Source of the DNA: DAOVVL01 sp965603095
Lineage (GTDB): Bacteria > Pseudomonadota > Alphaproteobacteria > Rhodospirillales > Magnetovibrionaceae
Direction of reading: 5' to 3'
Assembly: GCA_965603095.1 (NCBI GenBank)
Contig: CBFDBQ010000003.1
Coordinates: 8,194-72,193, forward strand
Length of the DNA stretch: 64,000 nt
The notes beneath the pieces are model-generated. The model saw only the letters and a program-made list of their open reading frames with translations, was not told where the DNA came from and did no database searches. Made by a program: the position numbers and the translations under genes. Below, in pieces: positions 54,905 to 62,952 of this stretch; position 1 is the stretch's first letter; every line of letters begins with the position of its first letter.

Positions 54905-54935
54905 TTTTTTGGTTTAATTTTTTGGTTTAATTTTT
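54902..54935 (+). repeat. Tandem 13-bp repeats between thiSG and lysE-like gene
   Basis: TAATTTTTTGGTT occurs twice in tandem (54902-54914, 54915-54927), followed by a partial third copy. The first copy includes the thiSG stop codon. The T-rich stretch ends just before the ribosome-binding site of the next gene. It probably arose by replication slippage; it might also influence expression of the exporter. Confidence 0.85.
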
Positions 54936-54947
54936 GAGGTTTTTTAA

Positions 54948-55580
54948 ATGAACCCCGATCTATGGTTTTCATTTGTTGCCGTAACCGTAGCCGCCGTGCT
55001 GTCGCCGGGGCCGGCTGTATTGTTGGCGCTAACCCATGGTGGAATGAACGGTGTACGCGGTGGTTTTTTTGCCATCATGGGCAATGAAACCGGTTTGGTT
55101 ATTTTAATTGCCATAAGCATTGTTGGTATTGGCGCGGTGCTGGAAACATCATCGCAAATATTAACTTACCTAAGGGTATTTGGTGGGCTGTATCTAATTT
55201 ATCTTGGCTTTAGATTATTGTTTGTGAAACAAAAAATTTCCGTTGGCGATGCAAACGCTGAAATAAAACCGGCAAAAATATTTTCACCGCGCAAATCATA
55301 TTTTCAAGGTATAGGTGTGGCGCTTAGCAACCCTAAGGCATTGTTGCTTATTGGCGCGCTGTTTCCACAATTTTTGGATATGTCACGCCCGGTATGGCAA
55401 CAGCTAGTTATCATGGGGGCTACATTGTTGGTGCTGTCGTTCAGCGCATTGATGGGCTATGCGTTAATAGCGTCCAAGGCGGCCAGCAAATCAGGTTCGG
55501 CTATTGCTGGAAAGATGAGCAAGGTTTCCGGAGTTTTATTTATTTTGTTTGGTATAGCATTAGCGGCCGATAGCCGTTAG
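54948..55580 (+). CDS. LysE/RhtB-family amino-acid exporter
   Basis: Inner-membrane exporter of 210 residues with five or six helices. The family N-terminus is FVAVTVAAVLSPGPAVLLAL, the second block RVFGGLYLIYLGFRLLFVK, and SPRKSYFQGIGVALSNPKAL with the Asn-Pro-Lys motif follows. Substrates are usually amino acids or homoserine lactones; the actual one cannot be told. Its end overlaps the convergent helicase gene by 4 bp. Confidence 0.9.
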   Translation: MNPDLWFSFVAVTVAAVLSPGPAVLLALTHGGMNGVRGGFFAIMGNETGLVILIAISIVGIGAVLETSSQILTYLRVFGGLYLIYLGFRLLFVKQKISVGDANAEIKPAKIFSPRKSYFQGIGVALSNPKALLLIGALFPQFLDMSRPVWQQLVIMGATLLVLSFSALMGYALIASKAASKSGSAIAGKMSKVSGVLFILFGIALAADSR

Positions 55581-57103
55581 CTGCCTTTAAGGAAAGCCGG
55601 CATGTGGTCGGTGCCACCAAGGCCGCTACCTTCGCCTTCGCTACCGTGGCCCGGTTTTTTTTCACCGTGAGAATTTCTATCAGAGGATTTTTTTTCAGGC
55701 CGAGGCGCTCTTTCGGTTTTTACTTCAGCTTTTACTTCAGTTTTTGCCTCAACTTTTACTTCAGGCTTTGTTTCTGGTTTTGTGCTGTTGTCAGTTAGTG
55801 GATTGTTTCTTCCGCGACCACCACGGCGACGTGGTTTTTTGACCCCGTCTTGTTGATTGGCTTTTTTATCTTCTTTTTTTGCAGGATTAGCAGTTGGCTT
55901 GCGTCCGTCACGGCTTTCACGCCCGCCACCTTGTTCTGCCATGCCTTCATCAAATGATGGTATTTGAATGCGGGGAATTGTTGTTCCGATAAGCGCCTCA
56001 ATGGCCGAAATATATTTTCCGTCTTCGGGCAGGGCAATTGAAAAGGCGTGTCCTTCGCGCCCGGCACGTCCGGTGCGACCAATACGGTGAACGTAATCTT
56101 CATCGCGCATAGGCACATCGTAATTAAATACATGGGAAAGATCAGGTATATCAAGACCGCGCGCGGCAACATCGGAACAGACAAGTATGTTGAATTTTTT
56201 TGCCTTGAAATTGGCTAGCATTTCTGTCCGTGCTGGTTGGCTCATATCACCATGAAGTTGGCCAACCTGAAAACCGTGCTTGATAAGGGATTTATAAACC
56301 GTTGTGATATCGGTTTTACGGTTACAGAAAATAATAGCGTCTTTTACTTCTTCGTGTTTGATAAGCGCACGCAGGGCATCGCGTTTAAGTTTTTTCTTGG
56401 CATCCATACCGCGAACGTGAGACGGAACCTTGAGGATGGAAATCCCCTGAACGATCATTTCCGAAGCAGATGCCGGGGCCGATACCGAAACTTCCTTAGG
56501 GTTCATCAAGAACCTGTCGGCAAGTTTTTTAATTTCCGGTGCCATGGTCGCGGAAAAAAACAATGTCTGGCGAATTGGCGGCAATAGCTTGACGATTTTT
56601 TCCACATCGGGAATAAAACCCATGTCGAGCATACGGTCGGCCTCATCAATAACCAAAATCTTGATGTCGTTCATAAGGATGTGACCGCGTTCAAACATAT
56701 CCATCAATCGCCCCGGTGTTGCAATTAACACATCAACGCCACGGTCAAGAAGCTTTGCTTGTTTGCTCATATCGGTACCGCCGATAAGCAACGCTTTTGA
56801 AAGCTTGCTGTGCTTGCCGTAGGTGTCAAAGTTTTGTGCAACCTGTGCGGCTAATTCGCGGGTTGGCTCTAATATAAGCGAGCGCGGCATACGCATGCGT
56901 GCCCGGCCATGGGCCAAGATATCAATCATCGGCAAGGTAAAGCCAGCGGTCTTGCCGGTGCCGGTTTGGGCACAGCCAAGTATATCGCGTCCCATCAAAA
57001 CTAGCGGGATGGCTGTGTCTTGTAGTGGGGTGGGGTTTGCGTAACCAGCGTCGCTTACCGCGCGCAGTACGTTGTCACCTAGTCCGGTATTGGCAAATGT
57101 CAT
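55577..57103 (-). CDS. rhlE: DEAD-box RNA helicase, RhlE type
   Basis: ATP-dependent RNA helicase of 508 residues. The Q motif is in GYANPTPLQDTAIPLVL, motif I AQTGTGKTAGFTLP, Ia PTRELAAQV, II VIDEADRMLDMGF, III FFSATM, V ARGLDIP and VI HRIGRTGRAGREG. After the core (about 380) comes a low-complexity charged tail with a PE/VK repeat array (KPEVKVEAKTEVKAEVKT, DNA 55717-55783) and an Arg/Gly part, likely for RNA binding. Divergent from the isochorismatase-like gene across 258 bp. Confidence 0.92.
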   Translation of the reverse strand: MTFANTGLGDNVLRAVSDAGYANPTPLQDTAIPLVLMGRDILGCAQTGTGKTAGFTLPMIDILAHGRARMRMPRSLILEPTRELAAQVAQNFDTYGKHSKLSKALLIGGTDMSKQAKLLDRGVDVLIATPGRLMDMFERGHILMNDIKILVIDEADRMLDMGFIPDVEKIVKLLPPIRQTLFFSATMAPEIKKLADRFLMNPKEVSVSAPASASEMIVQGISILKVPSHVRGMDAKKKLKRDALRALIKHEEVKDAIIFCNRKTDITTVYKSLIKHGFQVGQLHGDMSQPARTEMLANFKAKKFNILVCSDVAARGLDIPDLSHVFNYDVPMRDEDYVHRIGRTGRAGREGHAFSIALPEDGKYISAIEALIGTTIPRIQIPSFDEGMAEQGGGRESRDGRKPTANPAKKEDKKANQQDGVKKPRRRGGRGRNNPLTDNSTKPETKPEVKVEAKTEVKAEVKTERAPRPEKKSSDRNSHGEKKPGHGSEGEGSGLGGTDHMPAFLKGS

Positions 57104-57203
57104 TTAATTTTTAGATCGAGCCCTTCAATGCCCGGATCTGGACTTTCATGTAAATTGTTATTTTCTGGGCGGATTAACACCACGTTCAGGACCCGCTGTC
57201 AAT

Positions 57204-57236
57204 GAAATAGGGGGGAAATAGGGGGGAAATAGGGGG
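57204..57236 (+). repeat. Three exact 11-bp direct repeats upstream of the isochorismatase-like gene
   Basis: GAAATAGGGGG occurs three times without mismatch at 57204-57214, 57215-57225 and 57226-57236, giving three G-runs spaced by one helical turn. Directly after it GGCCG-CTTTC-CGGCC forms a hairpin (57242-57256). It may be a slippage-prone tract or a protein-binding array in the divergent promoter region. Confidence 0.9.
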
Positions 57237-57361
57237 TGTTTGGCCGCTTTCCGGCCATTTCCTCATCATTTTATGGCCCTTTCACGTCTTGGCTGATGCC
57301 GGCCCATGGGATATCTTGGGGGTATCTTGGGCAAAATACGACTCGCAAAAAGGAGCACCCC

Positions 57362-57904
57362 TTGCTGATAAGCGTCCAACAATCGGTTCTGCTGGTGATA
57401 GACATTCAAGAGCGCCTGAACCCGGTAATGAATTCGCCGGAGCTTGTGATTGAAAATACCCAGAGATTATTAAAGGGTGCGGCACTTTTAAATGTTCCGA
57501 CATTGATATCAGAGCAATACCCCAAGGGGCTTGGTCATACCGTAGAGGCAATTAGCAACGCATCAACCGAAGGGCTAACAGTGGAAAAAGATACTTTTTC
57601 TTGTATGGCCGATGATGATTATGCTGCCCGTTTTAATGGTTTAAATAAATCTCAGGCTATCATTTGTGGGATTGAGGCACACGTTTGTGTTTTGCAAACC
57701 GCAATCGATCTTACCCACTGCGGTACGCATGTATTTGTTGTTGCCGATGCCACGTCTTCGCGCACGGCGGAAAATCATACTCTTGCGCTTGAGCGATTAA
57801 AAACTGCTGGTGTCACAATTGTTAGTAGCGAAATGGTTTTGTTTGAATGGTTGCGTCGGGCCGGCACGCCAGAGTTCAAGGAAATAAGCGGGCTGGTAAA
57901 ATAA
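57362..57904 (+). CDS. Isochorismatase-family cysteine hydrolase (TTG start)
   Basis: A 180-residue isochorismatase-fold protein with the Asp-Lys-Cys triad: Asp14 in VLLVIDIQE, Lys76 in TVEKDTFS and Cys109 in GIEAHVCVLQTA. ISEQYPKGLGHT places it near the YcaC-like hydrolases, whose physiological substrates are mostly unknown. The start is TTG at 57362, six bases after AAGGAG (57350-57355). The longer open frame back to 57236 is not family-like. Next gene begins 4 bp later. Confidence 0.85.
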   Translation: MLISVQQSVLLVIDIQERLNPVMNSPELVIENTQRLLKGAALLNVPTLISEQYPKGLGHTVEAISNASTEGLTVEKDTFSCMADDDYAARFNGLNKSQAIICGIEAHVCVLQTAIDLTHCGTHVFVVADATSSRTAENHTLALERLKTAGVTIVSSEMVLFEWLRRAGTPEFKEISGLVK

Positions 57905-57908
57905 ACCT

Positions 57909-58610
57909 ATGAGCAAAAACAAACTCGTATTATTGCCAGGGCTTTTGTGTGACGAACGTTTATGGGCCAATCAGGTTGATGCATTGGCTGACGTGGCCGA
58001 TATTACCGTTGCCGACTTAACGTTCGAAGACAACATACCCGATTTAGCCCGTGCGGTTTTACGTCGCGCACCAGAAAAATTTTCGTTGGCAGGTCTTTCC
58101 ATGGGTGGATACGTTGCTCATGAAATAATGCGTCAAGAACCGATGCGAATTGAACGCCTTGCATTGGTTGATACTTCGGCCCGTTCTGATACGCCGGAAA
58201 ATACAAAAAAAAGAAAATCAATGATGGACCTTGCCATGCACGGAAAATTCAAAGGCGTAACGCCGCTATTGCTTCCCAATCTTGTTCATGCCGACCACAT
58301 TGAAAAAGCAGGGGTTGGTGATGTGGTTTTGCAAATGGCAGAGAGCGTGGGCAAGGATGCGTTTTTACGTCAACAAACCGCACTGATGCACCGGGTTGAT
58401 TCAAGGTCTGATCTTGCAAATATAAATTGCCCAACATTGGTTTTGTGTGGGCGCGAAGATATACTTACCCCGGTGGAGGTTCATCAAGAAATGGTTGACG
58501 GCATTGGTGATAATGCAAAACTTGTGGTGGTTGAGCATTCAGGCCATCTTGCACCACTGGAACAGCCCAGGGTAGTAACCGATGCTTTTAAGAAATGGTT
58601 GGAGCAATAA
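57909..58610 (+). CDS. Alpha/beta-hydrolase
   Basis: A 233-residue alpha/beta-hydrolase with nucleophile Ser64 in AGLSMGGYVAHE, the acid in LCGREDILTP and the His in VVEHSGHLAPLEQP near the end. The N-terminal LVLLPGLLCDERLWANQ is the oxyanion strand of the pimeloyl-ester and lactone hydrolase subgroups. The substrate cannot be predicted. Four bases after the preceding stop and four before the next start, so it is in an operon. Confidence 0.85.
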   Translation: MSKNKLVLLPGLLCDERLWANQVDALADVADITVADLTFEDNIPDLARAVLRRAPEKFSLAGLSMGGYVAHEIMRQEPMRIERLALVDTSARSDTPENTKKRKSMMDLAMHGKFKGVTPLLLPNLVHADHIEKAGVGDVVLQMAESVGKDAFLRQQTALMHRVDSRSDLANINCPTLVLCGREDILTPVEVHQEMVDGIGDNAKLVVVEHSGHLAPLEQPRVVTDAFKKWLEQ

Positions 58611-58614
58611 ATAA

Positions 58615-59142
58615 ATGGCAACAATTCTTTCATACCGCGACATATCGCCAGACATAGATAAAGGTGCGTTTATTGCCGAAACGGCTGTAATAACCGGTGA
58701 TGTAAAAATCGGAAAAGACAGCGGCGTTTGGTATGGCTGTGTCATTCGTGGTGACGTTAACAAGGTGCGCATTGGTTCGGGTGTAAACATTCAAGACGGA
58801 ACCATTGTTCATGTTTCCAGCCAGTTTGAAACAAAAATTGGCGATAATGTAACCATTGGCCACATAGCATTAATCCACGCCTGCACATTGGGTGAAGGCT
58901 GCTTTATTGGCATGAAGGCTTGCATTATGGATGGTGCGGTGGTTGAGGCAGGAGCCATGTTAGCCGCAGGTGCGTTATTAACACCGGGCAAACGTATTCC
59001 GGCGGGTGAATTGTGGGCGGGCAGTCCGGCCAGATTTATGCGCAAGGTCGGTGAAAAAGAAATCGCCATGATGGAATACACCGCACCCCATTATGTAAAA
59101 ATGGCGGCAGAATATAAAAAAACCGAAGAAGACGAGTTATGA
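58615..59142 (+). CDS. Gamma-carbonic-anhydrase-like hexapeptide-repeat protein
   Basis: Left-handed beta-helix protein of 175 residues of the YrdA/PaaY/CaiE group. The repeats run through VITGDVKIGKDSGVWYGCVI, RGDVNKVRIGSGVNIQDGTI, and the putative metal His residues lie in TIVHVSS and IGHIALIHACTLG. Activity as carbonic anhydrase or CoA thioesterase varies in the family and is not predictable. Its end overlaps meaB in ATGA. Confidence 0.9.
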   Translation: MATILSYRDISPDIDKGAFIAETAVITGDVKIGKDSGVWYGCVIRGDVNKVRIGSGVNIQDGTIVHVSSQFETKIGDNVTIGHIALIHACTLGEGCFIGMKACIMDGAVVEAGAMLAAGALLTPGKRIPAGELWAGSPARFMRKVGEKEIAMMEYTAPHYVKMAAEYKKTEEDEL

Positions 59143-60119
59143 ATGCGACTAGCATTTCAGAATCAGTCTCGAAATTAGTTGAAGGCGTGCTGGCCGGAAC
59201 GCCCCGCGCGGTGGCGCGCGCCATGTCCATAGCAGAAGGTCGCTCAGATGATGCCACCGAACTCATGTCCGCACTGCACCGTCATGCCGGCAAGGCCCAT
59301 GTGGTTGGTATTACCGGCGTTCCCGGTTCGGGTAAATCAACATTAGTTGCGGCGATGACACGCATTTTACGCAGGGAAGGAAAAACCGTTGGTATTGTTG
59401 CCATAGACCCATCCAGCCCGTTTTCCGGCGGTGCAATATTGGGCGACCGGGTGCGGATGACAGGCTTTGCCGATGACGAAGGAGTTTTTATTCGCTCCAT
59501 GGCTACCCGTGGTGCCTTGGGTGGATTGGCGCGGGCCAGTCTTGATGTTGTTGATGTGTTAGATGCCGCTGGTTTTGATGTTGTGTTAGTTGAAACCGTT
59601 GGCGTTGGTCAGGACGAGGTCGATATTGTGCAGGCGGCCCATTCGGTATTGGTGGTATCAGCACCGGGGCTGGGCGATGAAATACAGGCAATAAAAGCAG
59701 GTGTTTTGGAAATTGCCGATATTCATGTGGTTAGCAAATGCGACAGGGCCGATGCGCGCAAAACAGTAAATGAATTAACCGCCATGATTGGCCTAGGTAG
59801 GCAAGGCAAAGGGGACAAGGGTTGGAAAATTCCGGTTGTTTCCACCAGTGCCGAAACAGGCGAGGGGGTGGTAGAATTAGTTGAGGTAATAAACAACCAC
59901 TACACACACTTGGAACAAACTGGTGAAATGGAACAACGGCAACGTCAGATACTGGAAATGCGTATCATAAAAACCGCCGAAGATATTTTGCGGGAAAAAC
60001 TTTTGCGTGAACGCGATGGTCGCCTGCAAGAATTGCTCGAACGCGCCTTTAATCGCGACACAGATGTTAGAACCGCCGCCAACGATTTGCTTGATGCCAT
60101 AAACGGGGATACTAACTAA
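59139..60119 (+). CDS. meaB: Methylmalonyl-CoA mutase accessory GTPase MeaB
   Basis: G3E-family GTPase that loads and protects the B12 cofactor of methylmalonyl-CoA mutase. The 326 residues have P-loop GVPGSGKSTLV (from residue 60), DPSSPFSGGAILGDRVRM, SMATRGALGGLARASLDVVD, DVVLVETVGVGQDEVDIVQA and the base-recognition VSKCDRAD. It links functionally to the propionyl-CoA carboxylase genes at 16692-20519, but the mutase is outside the window. One-base TAATG overlap with slyX. Confidence 0.95.
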   Translation: MNATSISESVSKLVEGVLAGTPRAVARAMSIAEGRSDDATELMSALHRHAGKAHVVGITGVPGSGKSTLVAAMTRILRREGKTVGIVAIDPSSPFSGGAILGDRVRMTGFADDEGVFIRSMATRGALGGLARASLDVVDVLDAAGFDVVLVETVGVGQDEVDIVQAAHSVLVVSAPGLGDEIQAIKAGVLEIADIHVVSKCDRADARKTVNELTAMIGLGRQGKGDKGWKIPVVSTSAETGEGVVELVEVINNHYTHLEQTGEMEQRQRQILEMRIIKTAEDILREKLLRERDGRLQELLERAFNRDTDVRTAANDLLDAINGDTN

Positions 60120-60334
60120 TGGGTAACAAAAATGATGAAGACATCCAAAAATTAGAAGAAGCACTTTCCCACGTGGTTCAGGAAAACCACGAACTATCCG
60201 ATACGGTAGCCAAGCAGTGGAAGTTAATAGATCAGATGGAATTGCGTTTAAAGCGGCTGGAAAACCGCCTTTCATCGGTTGAGGCCGAGCTTCCCGATGG
60301 GGCATCGGCCAATGAAAAGCCGCCTCATTATTAG
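60119..60334 (+). CDS. slyX: SlyX family protein
   Basis: A 71-residue coiled-coil protein, almost all helix (IQKLEEALSHVVQENHELSD, LIDQMELRLKRLENRLSSVE), ending with EKPPHY, the conserved SlyX C-terminus. Its role is unknown. Translationally coupled to meaB. Confidence 0.88.
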   Translation: MGNKNDEDIQKLEEALSHVVQENHELSDTVAKQWKLIDQMELRLKRLENRLSSVEAELPDGASANEKPPHY

Positions 60335-60474
60335 TATATGACTAGTTTTTGTCGGTTTTTCGGCTACTTTTGCCCATTATTGGTCTTATTATTTGAAAAT
60401 TCTTAACTAAATCCGTCCACTGTGCCATTAATAGGCATATTTTTGATTTTTTGCAGTAATTCAGGGGCATTCCA

Positions 60475-61635
60475 ATGAGGAACCATAATAAAAAAAGCGG
60501 CATTAATTATAAGTTGGTGCGCGGTGGCGCGGCCGGTGTTCTGGCGGCGCTATTGCTTTCAAGCTGTACCTCAATTTCCGTACCCGATGCCATTAACCCA
60601 ACTAAGTGGGATTTCTTTGCCGATGAAGCGGCTGTGCCTGAAAATGCTGATGCTGCAACCTCTGGGCAAGGCCCTAACCAAGGATTGTCTGCCGATGTAG
60701 CCGCACCCGAGCCAGCGCCCGCTAACAGCACAAGCGATTCTGGCCTTTCTGCAGATAATGCTTCAGGTAATTATGCATCACCACCCATTGAACGTCAGGG
60801 CGCACCAGCAGACTATCTTTCAGCTGATGCAACCAAAATTGATGAAGCCCCGTCCCCACAGGCAGTTGCAGTTACTCCGGTTAGGCCTGCGCCTGCACCA
60901 ACAGTAAGGGCAACTGCGCCTTCGGCACCATCTGTTGCTCCTTCTCCTCAGCGGGTTGCCGAAGCACCACCGGGTGAGCCTGTATTTAATGCGCCTGCGC
61001 CTGTGCCAGCGCAAAGTCCAGCAACCATTATTAAACCAATAATTTCAAACGAAACACCACCACCACCACCGCACCTTCAGGTTCGTGGTCCAGCCGCATC
61101 TGGACGCACTACGTTTGATACGGTCGTAATATCATCTAGCGGTATCGAAGACACATCTGCGCCAGCTAGGCGTTCTGCCATATCGTCTATTGCATCGACA
61201 GCACCCATTAATTCCAATGTGCGCTTTCCTGTTCCGGGCAACACAACGGTCGGAGTAGTTGACCCGGTAAACGTTGGTGGAATGCTCAGGGTTGCCACAA
61301 TTTATTTTGACAACAATTCAGATAGTTTGAATCCACGCGACAAAGACATTGTTGCGGCAAGCGCCCAATTGTTATCCGAACGGGGTGGCTCACTCTACGT
61401 TGTTGGTCATGCCAGCTCGCGCACATCTGATATGGATTACATCAAGCACGCCATGACCAATTTCCAGGTATCAACCGCGCGCGCCAACCGGGTTGCATCC
61501 GCGCTTAAAAGCGTGGGCGTTGATAGCAGCCAACTAAGAACCCATGCACTGTCCGATACGGTTCCACTGTATTTTGAGGTGATGCCATCGGGCGAGGCGG
61601 GCAATCGCCGGGTTGAGATATACTTGGCGCCATAG
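60475..61635 (+). CDS. OmpA-family lipoprotein
   Basis: A 386-residue lipoprotein: signal sequence and lipobox LLLSSC with Cys31, a long Ala/Pro/Ser-rich disordered stretch (about 45-235), then a C-terminal OmpA domain (about 265-386) with YFDNNSDSLNPRDKDIVAAS, LYVVGHASSRTSDMDY, NFQVSTARANRVASAL and AGNRRVEIYL. The OmpA domain binds peptidoglycan while the acyl chain anchors it to the outer membrane. The Pro-rich linker can span the periplasm. Confidence 0.88.
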   Translation: MRNHNKKSGINYKLVRGGAAGVLAALLLSSCTSISVPDAINPTKWDFFADEAAVPENADAATSGQGPNQGLSADVAAPEPAPANSTSDSGLSADNASGNYASPPIERQGAPADYLSADATKIDEAPSPQAVAVTPVRPAPAPTVRATAPSAPSVAPSPQRVAEAPPGEPVFNAPAPVPAQSPATIIKPIISNETPPPPPHLQVRGPAASGRTTFDTVVISSSGIEDTSAPARRSAISSIASTAPINSNVRFPVPGNTTVGVVDPVNVGGMLRVATIYFDNNSDSLNPRDKDIVAASAQLLSERGGSLYVVGHASSRTSDMDYIKHAMTNFQVSTARANRVASALKSVGVDSSQLRTHALSDTVPLYFEVMPSGEAGNRRVEIYLAP

Positions 61636-61664
61636 GTGTGGGCTCCTTAAGTGTGGGCGCCATA
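61626..61664 (+). repeat. Short duplicated segments around the lipoprotein stop codon
   Basis: GGCGCCATA (61626-61634 and 61656-61664) and GTGTGGGC (61636-61643 and 61651-61658) occur twice in 40 bp, spanning the stop codon of the OmpA lipoprotein gene. This looks like a recent slippage or microhomology duplication. No function is suggested. Confidence 0.7.
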
Positions 61665-61782
61665 AATAAACCATCATTTTTACCGTACAATATGGGTATC
61701 AGAGGTGGTTAATTGGCCAAAATAGGGGCCTCTGGCCACTTCCGCCCTTGTTAAACCTGCCGCCATCTGACAAAACTTTAAA

Positions 61783-62952
61783 ATGGAACATGAATTTCAC
61801 CGTATAAAGCGCTTGCCGCCATATGTATTTGCCGAGGTAAATGCAATGAAGGCGCGTGCTCGCGCGGCTGGTGACGATATTATAGATTTTGGTATGGGCA
61901 ATCCCGACCAGCCAACGCCCCAGCATATTGTTGATAAGCTGGTTGAAACGGTAAACAACCCCAAAACCCACGGCTATTCCAATTCGCGTGGTATTCCCGG
62001 ATTGCGCAAAGCTTTTTCGGCTTATTACGAACGCCGCTTTAATGTTTCTATCGACCCGGAAAAAGAAGCCATCGTCACGCTTGGATCTAAAGAAGGTCTG
62101 GCTAATTTGGCATCCGCGGTTACCAGTCCCGGTGATGTGATACTTGTGCCCAACCCAAGCTATCCTATACATCAGTTTGGTTTTATTATTGCAGAAGCAT
62201 CGGTGCAGAATATTCCGGTTGCAGCTGATAAGATGCTTGTTATTAATTACCCCAACAATCCAACGGCAGAGGTTGTGGGGCTTGATTTTTATGAACAGGT
62301 TGTTGATTTTTGCCGCCATCATCAAATTTATGTTTTATCCGATCTTGCTTATTCGGAAATATATTTTGATGGCAACCCACCGCCCTCGATTTTACAGGTC
62401 AAGGGGGCAAAGGATGTCGCGGTTGAATTCACATCCATGTCTAAAACCTATTCCATGCCCGGTTGGCGCATTGGTTTTGCCGCTGGCAACCCTGAACTAA
62501 TTGCCGCACTAACGCGGATAAAATCGTACCTAGATTATGGGGCTTTTACCCCAATTCAGGTTGCGGCTACTGCGGCCCTTAACGGCCCGCAAGATTGTAT
62601 TGATGATATTCGCACGCTTTATAAAGAACGCCGCGATGTTTTAATTGACGGCCTGCAAGGTGCTGGATGGAATGTTCCGTCACCGCTGGCCACCATGTTT
62701 GCATGGGCGCCAATTCCACCGGCGTTTGCGCATTTGGGCTCGTTAGAGTTTTCAAAACTTTTGCTTAGTGAAGCACAAGTGGCAGTGGCACCGGGAATTG
62801 GTTTTGGTGAACATGGCGATGGTTTTGTTCGTCTTGCATTGGTTGAAAATAAACACCGCACCCGTCAGGCGGTTCGCTCGGTTAAATCGTTCCTTGAAAA
62901 TTATGACAAGGTAATCGAAGACGCCGAGAAAAAACGCTCGGAGGCAAGATAA
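61783..62952 (+). CDS. alaC: Class I/II aminotransferase, AlaC-like, with an internal deletion
   Basis: PLP aminotransferase of fold type I, 389 residues, close to alphaproteobacterial AlaC/LL-diaminopimelate-aminotransferase-like enzymes. EFHRIKRLPPYVFAEVNAMK, IDFGMGNPDQPTPQHIVDK, LVPNPSYPIHQFGF, and PLP Lys in FTSMSKTYSMPGWRIGFAAG are present. Between VQNIPVAADK and MLVINYPNNPTAE about 20 residues found in relatives (a helix with DF-x-x-LE) are missing. The frame is kept. TAATG overlap with hom, so one operon. Confidence 0.85.
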   Translation: MEHEFHRIKRLPPYVFAEVNAMKARARAAGDDIIDFGMGNPDQPTPQHIVDKLVETVNNPKTHGYSNSRGIPGLRKAFSAYYERRFNVSIDPEKEAIVTLGSKEGLANLASAVTSPGDVILVPNPSYPIHQFGFIIAEASVQNIPVAADKMLVINYPNNPTAEVVGLDFYEQVVDFCRHHQIYVLSDLAYSEIYFDGNPPPSILQVKGAKDVAVEFTSMSKTYSMPGWRIGFAAGNPELIAALTRIKSYLDYGAFTPIQVAATAALNGPQDCIDDIRTLYKERRDVLIDGLQGAGWNVPSPLATMFAWAPIPPAFAHLGSLEFSKLLLSEAQVAVAPGIGFGEHGDGFVRLALVENKHRTRQAVRSVKSFLENYDKVIEDAEKKRSEAR

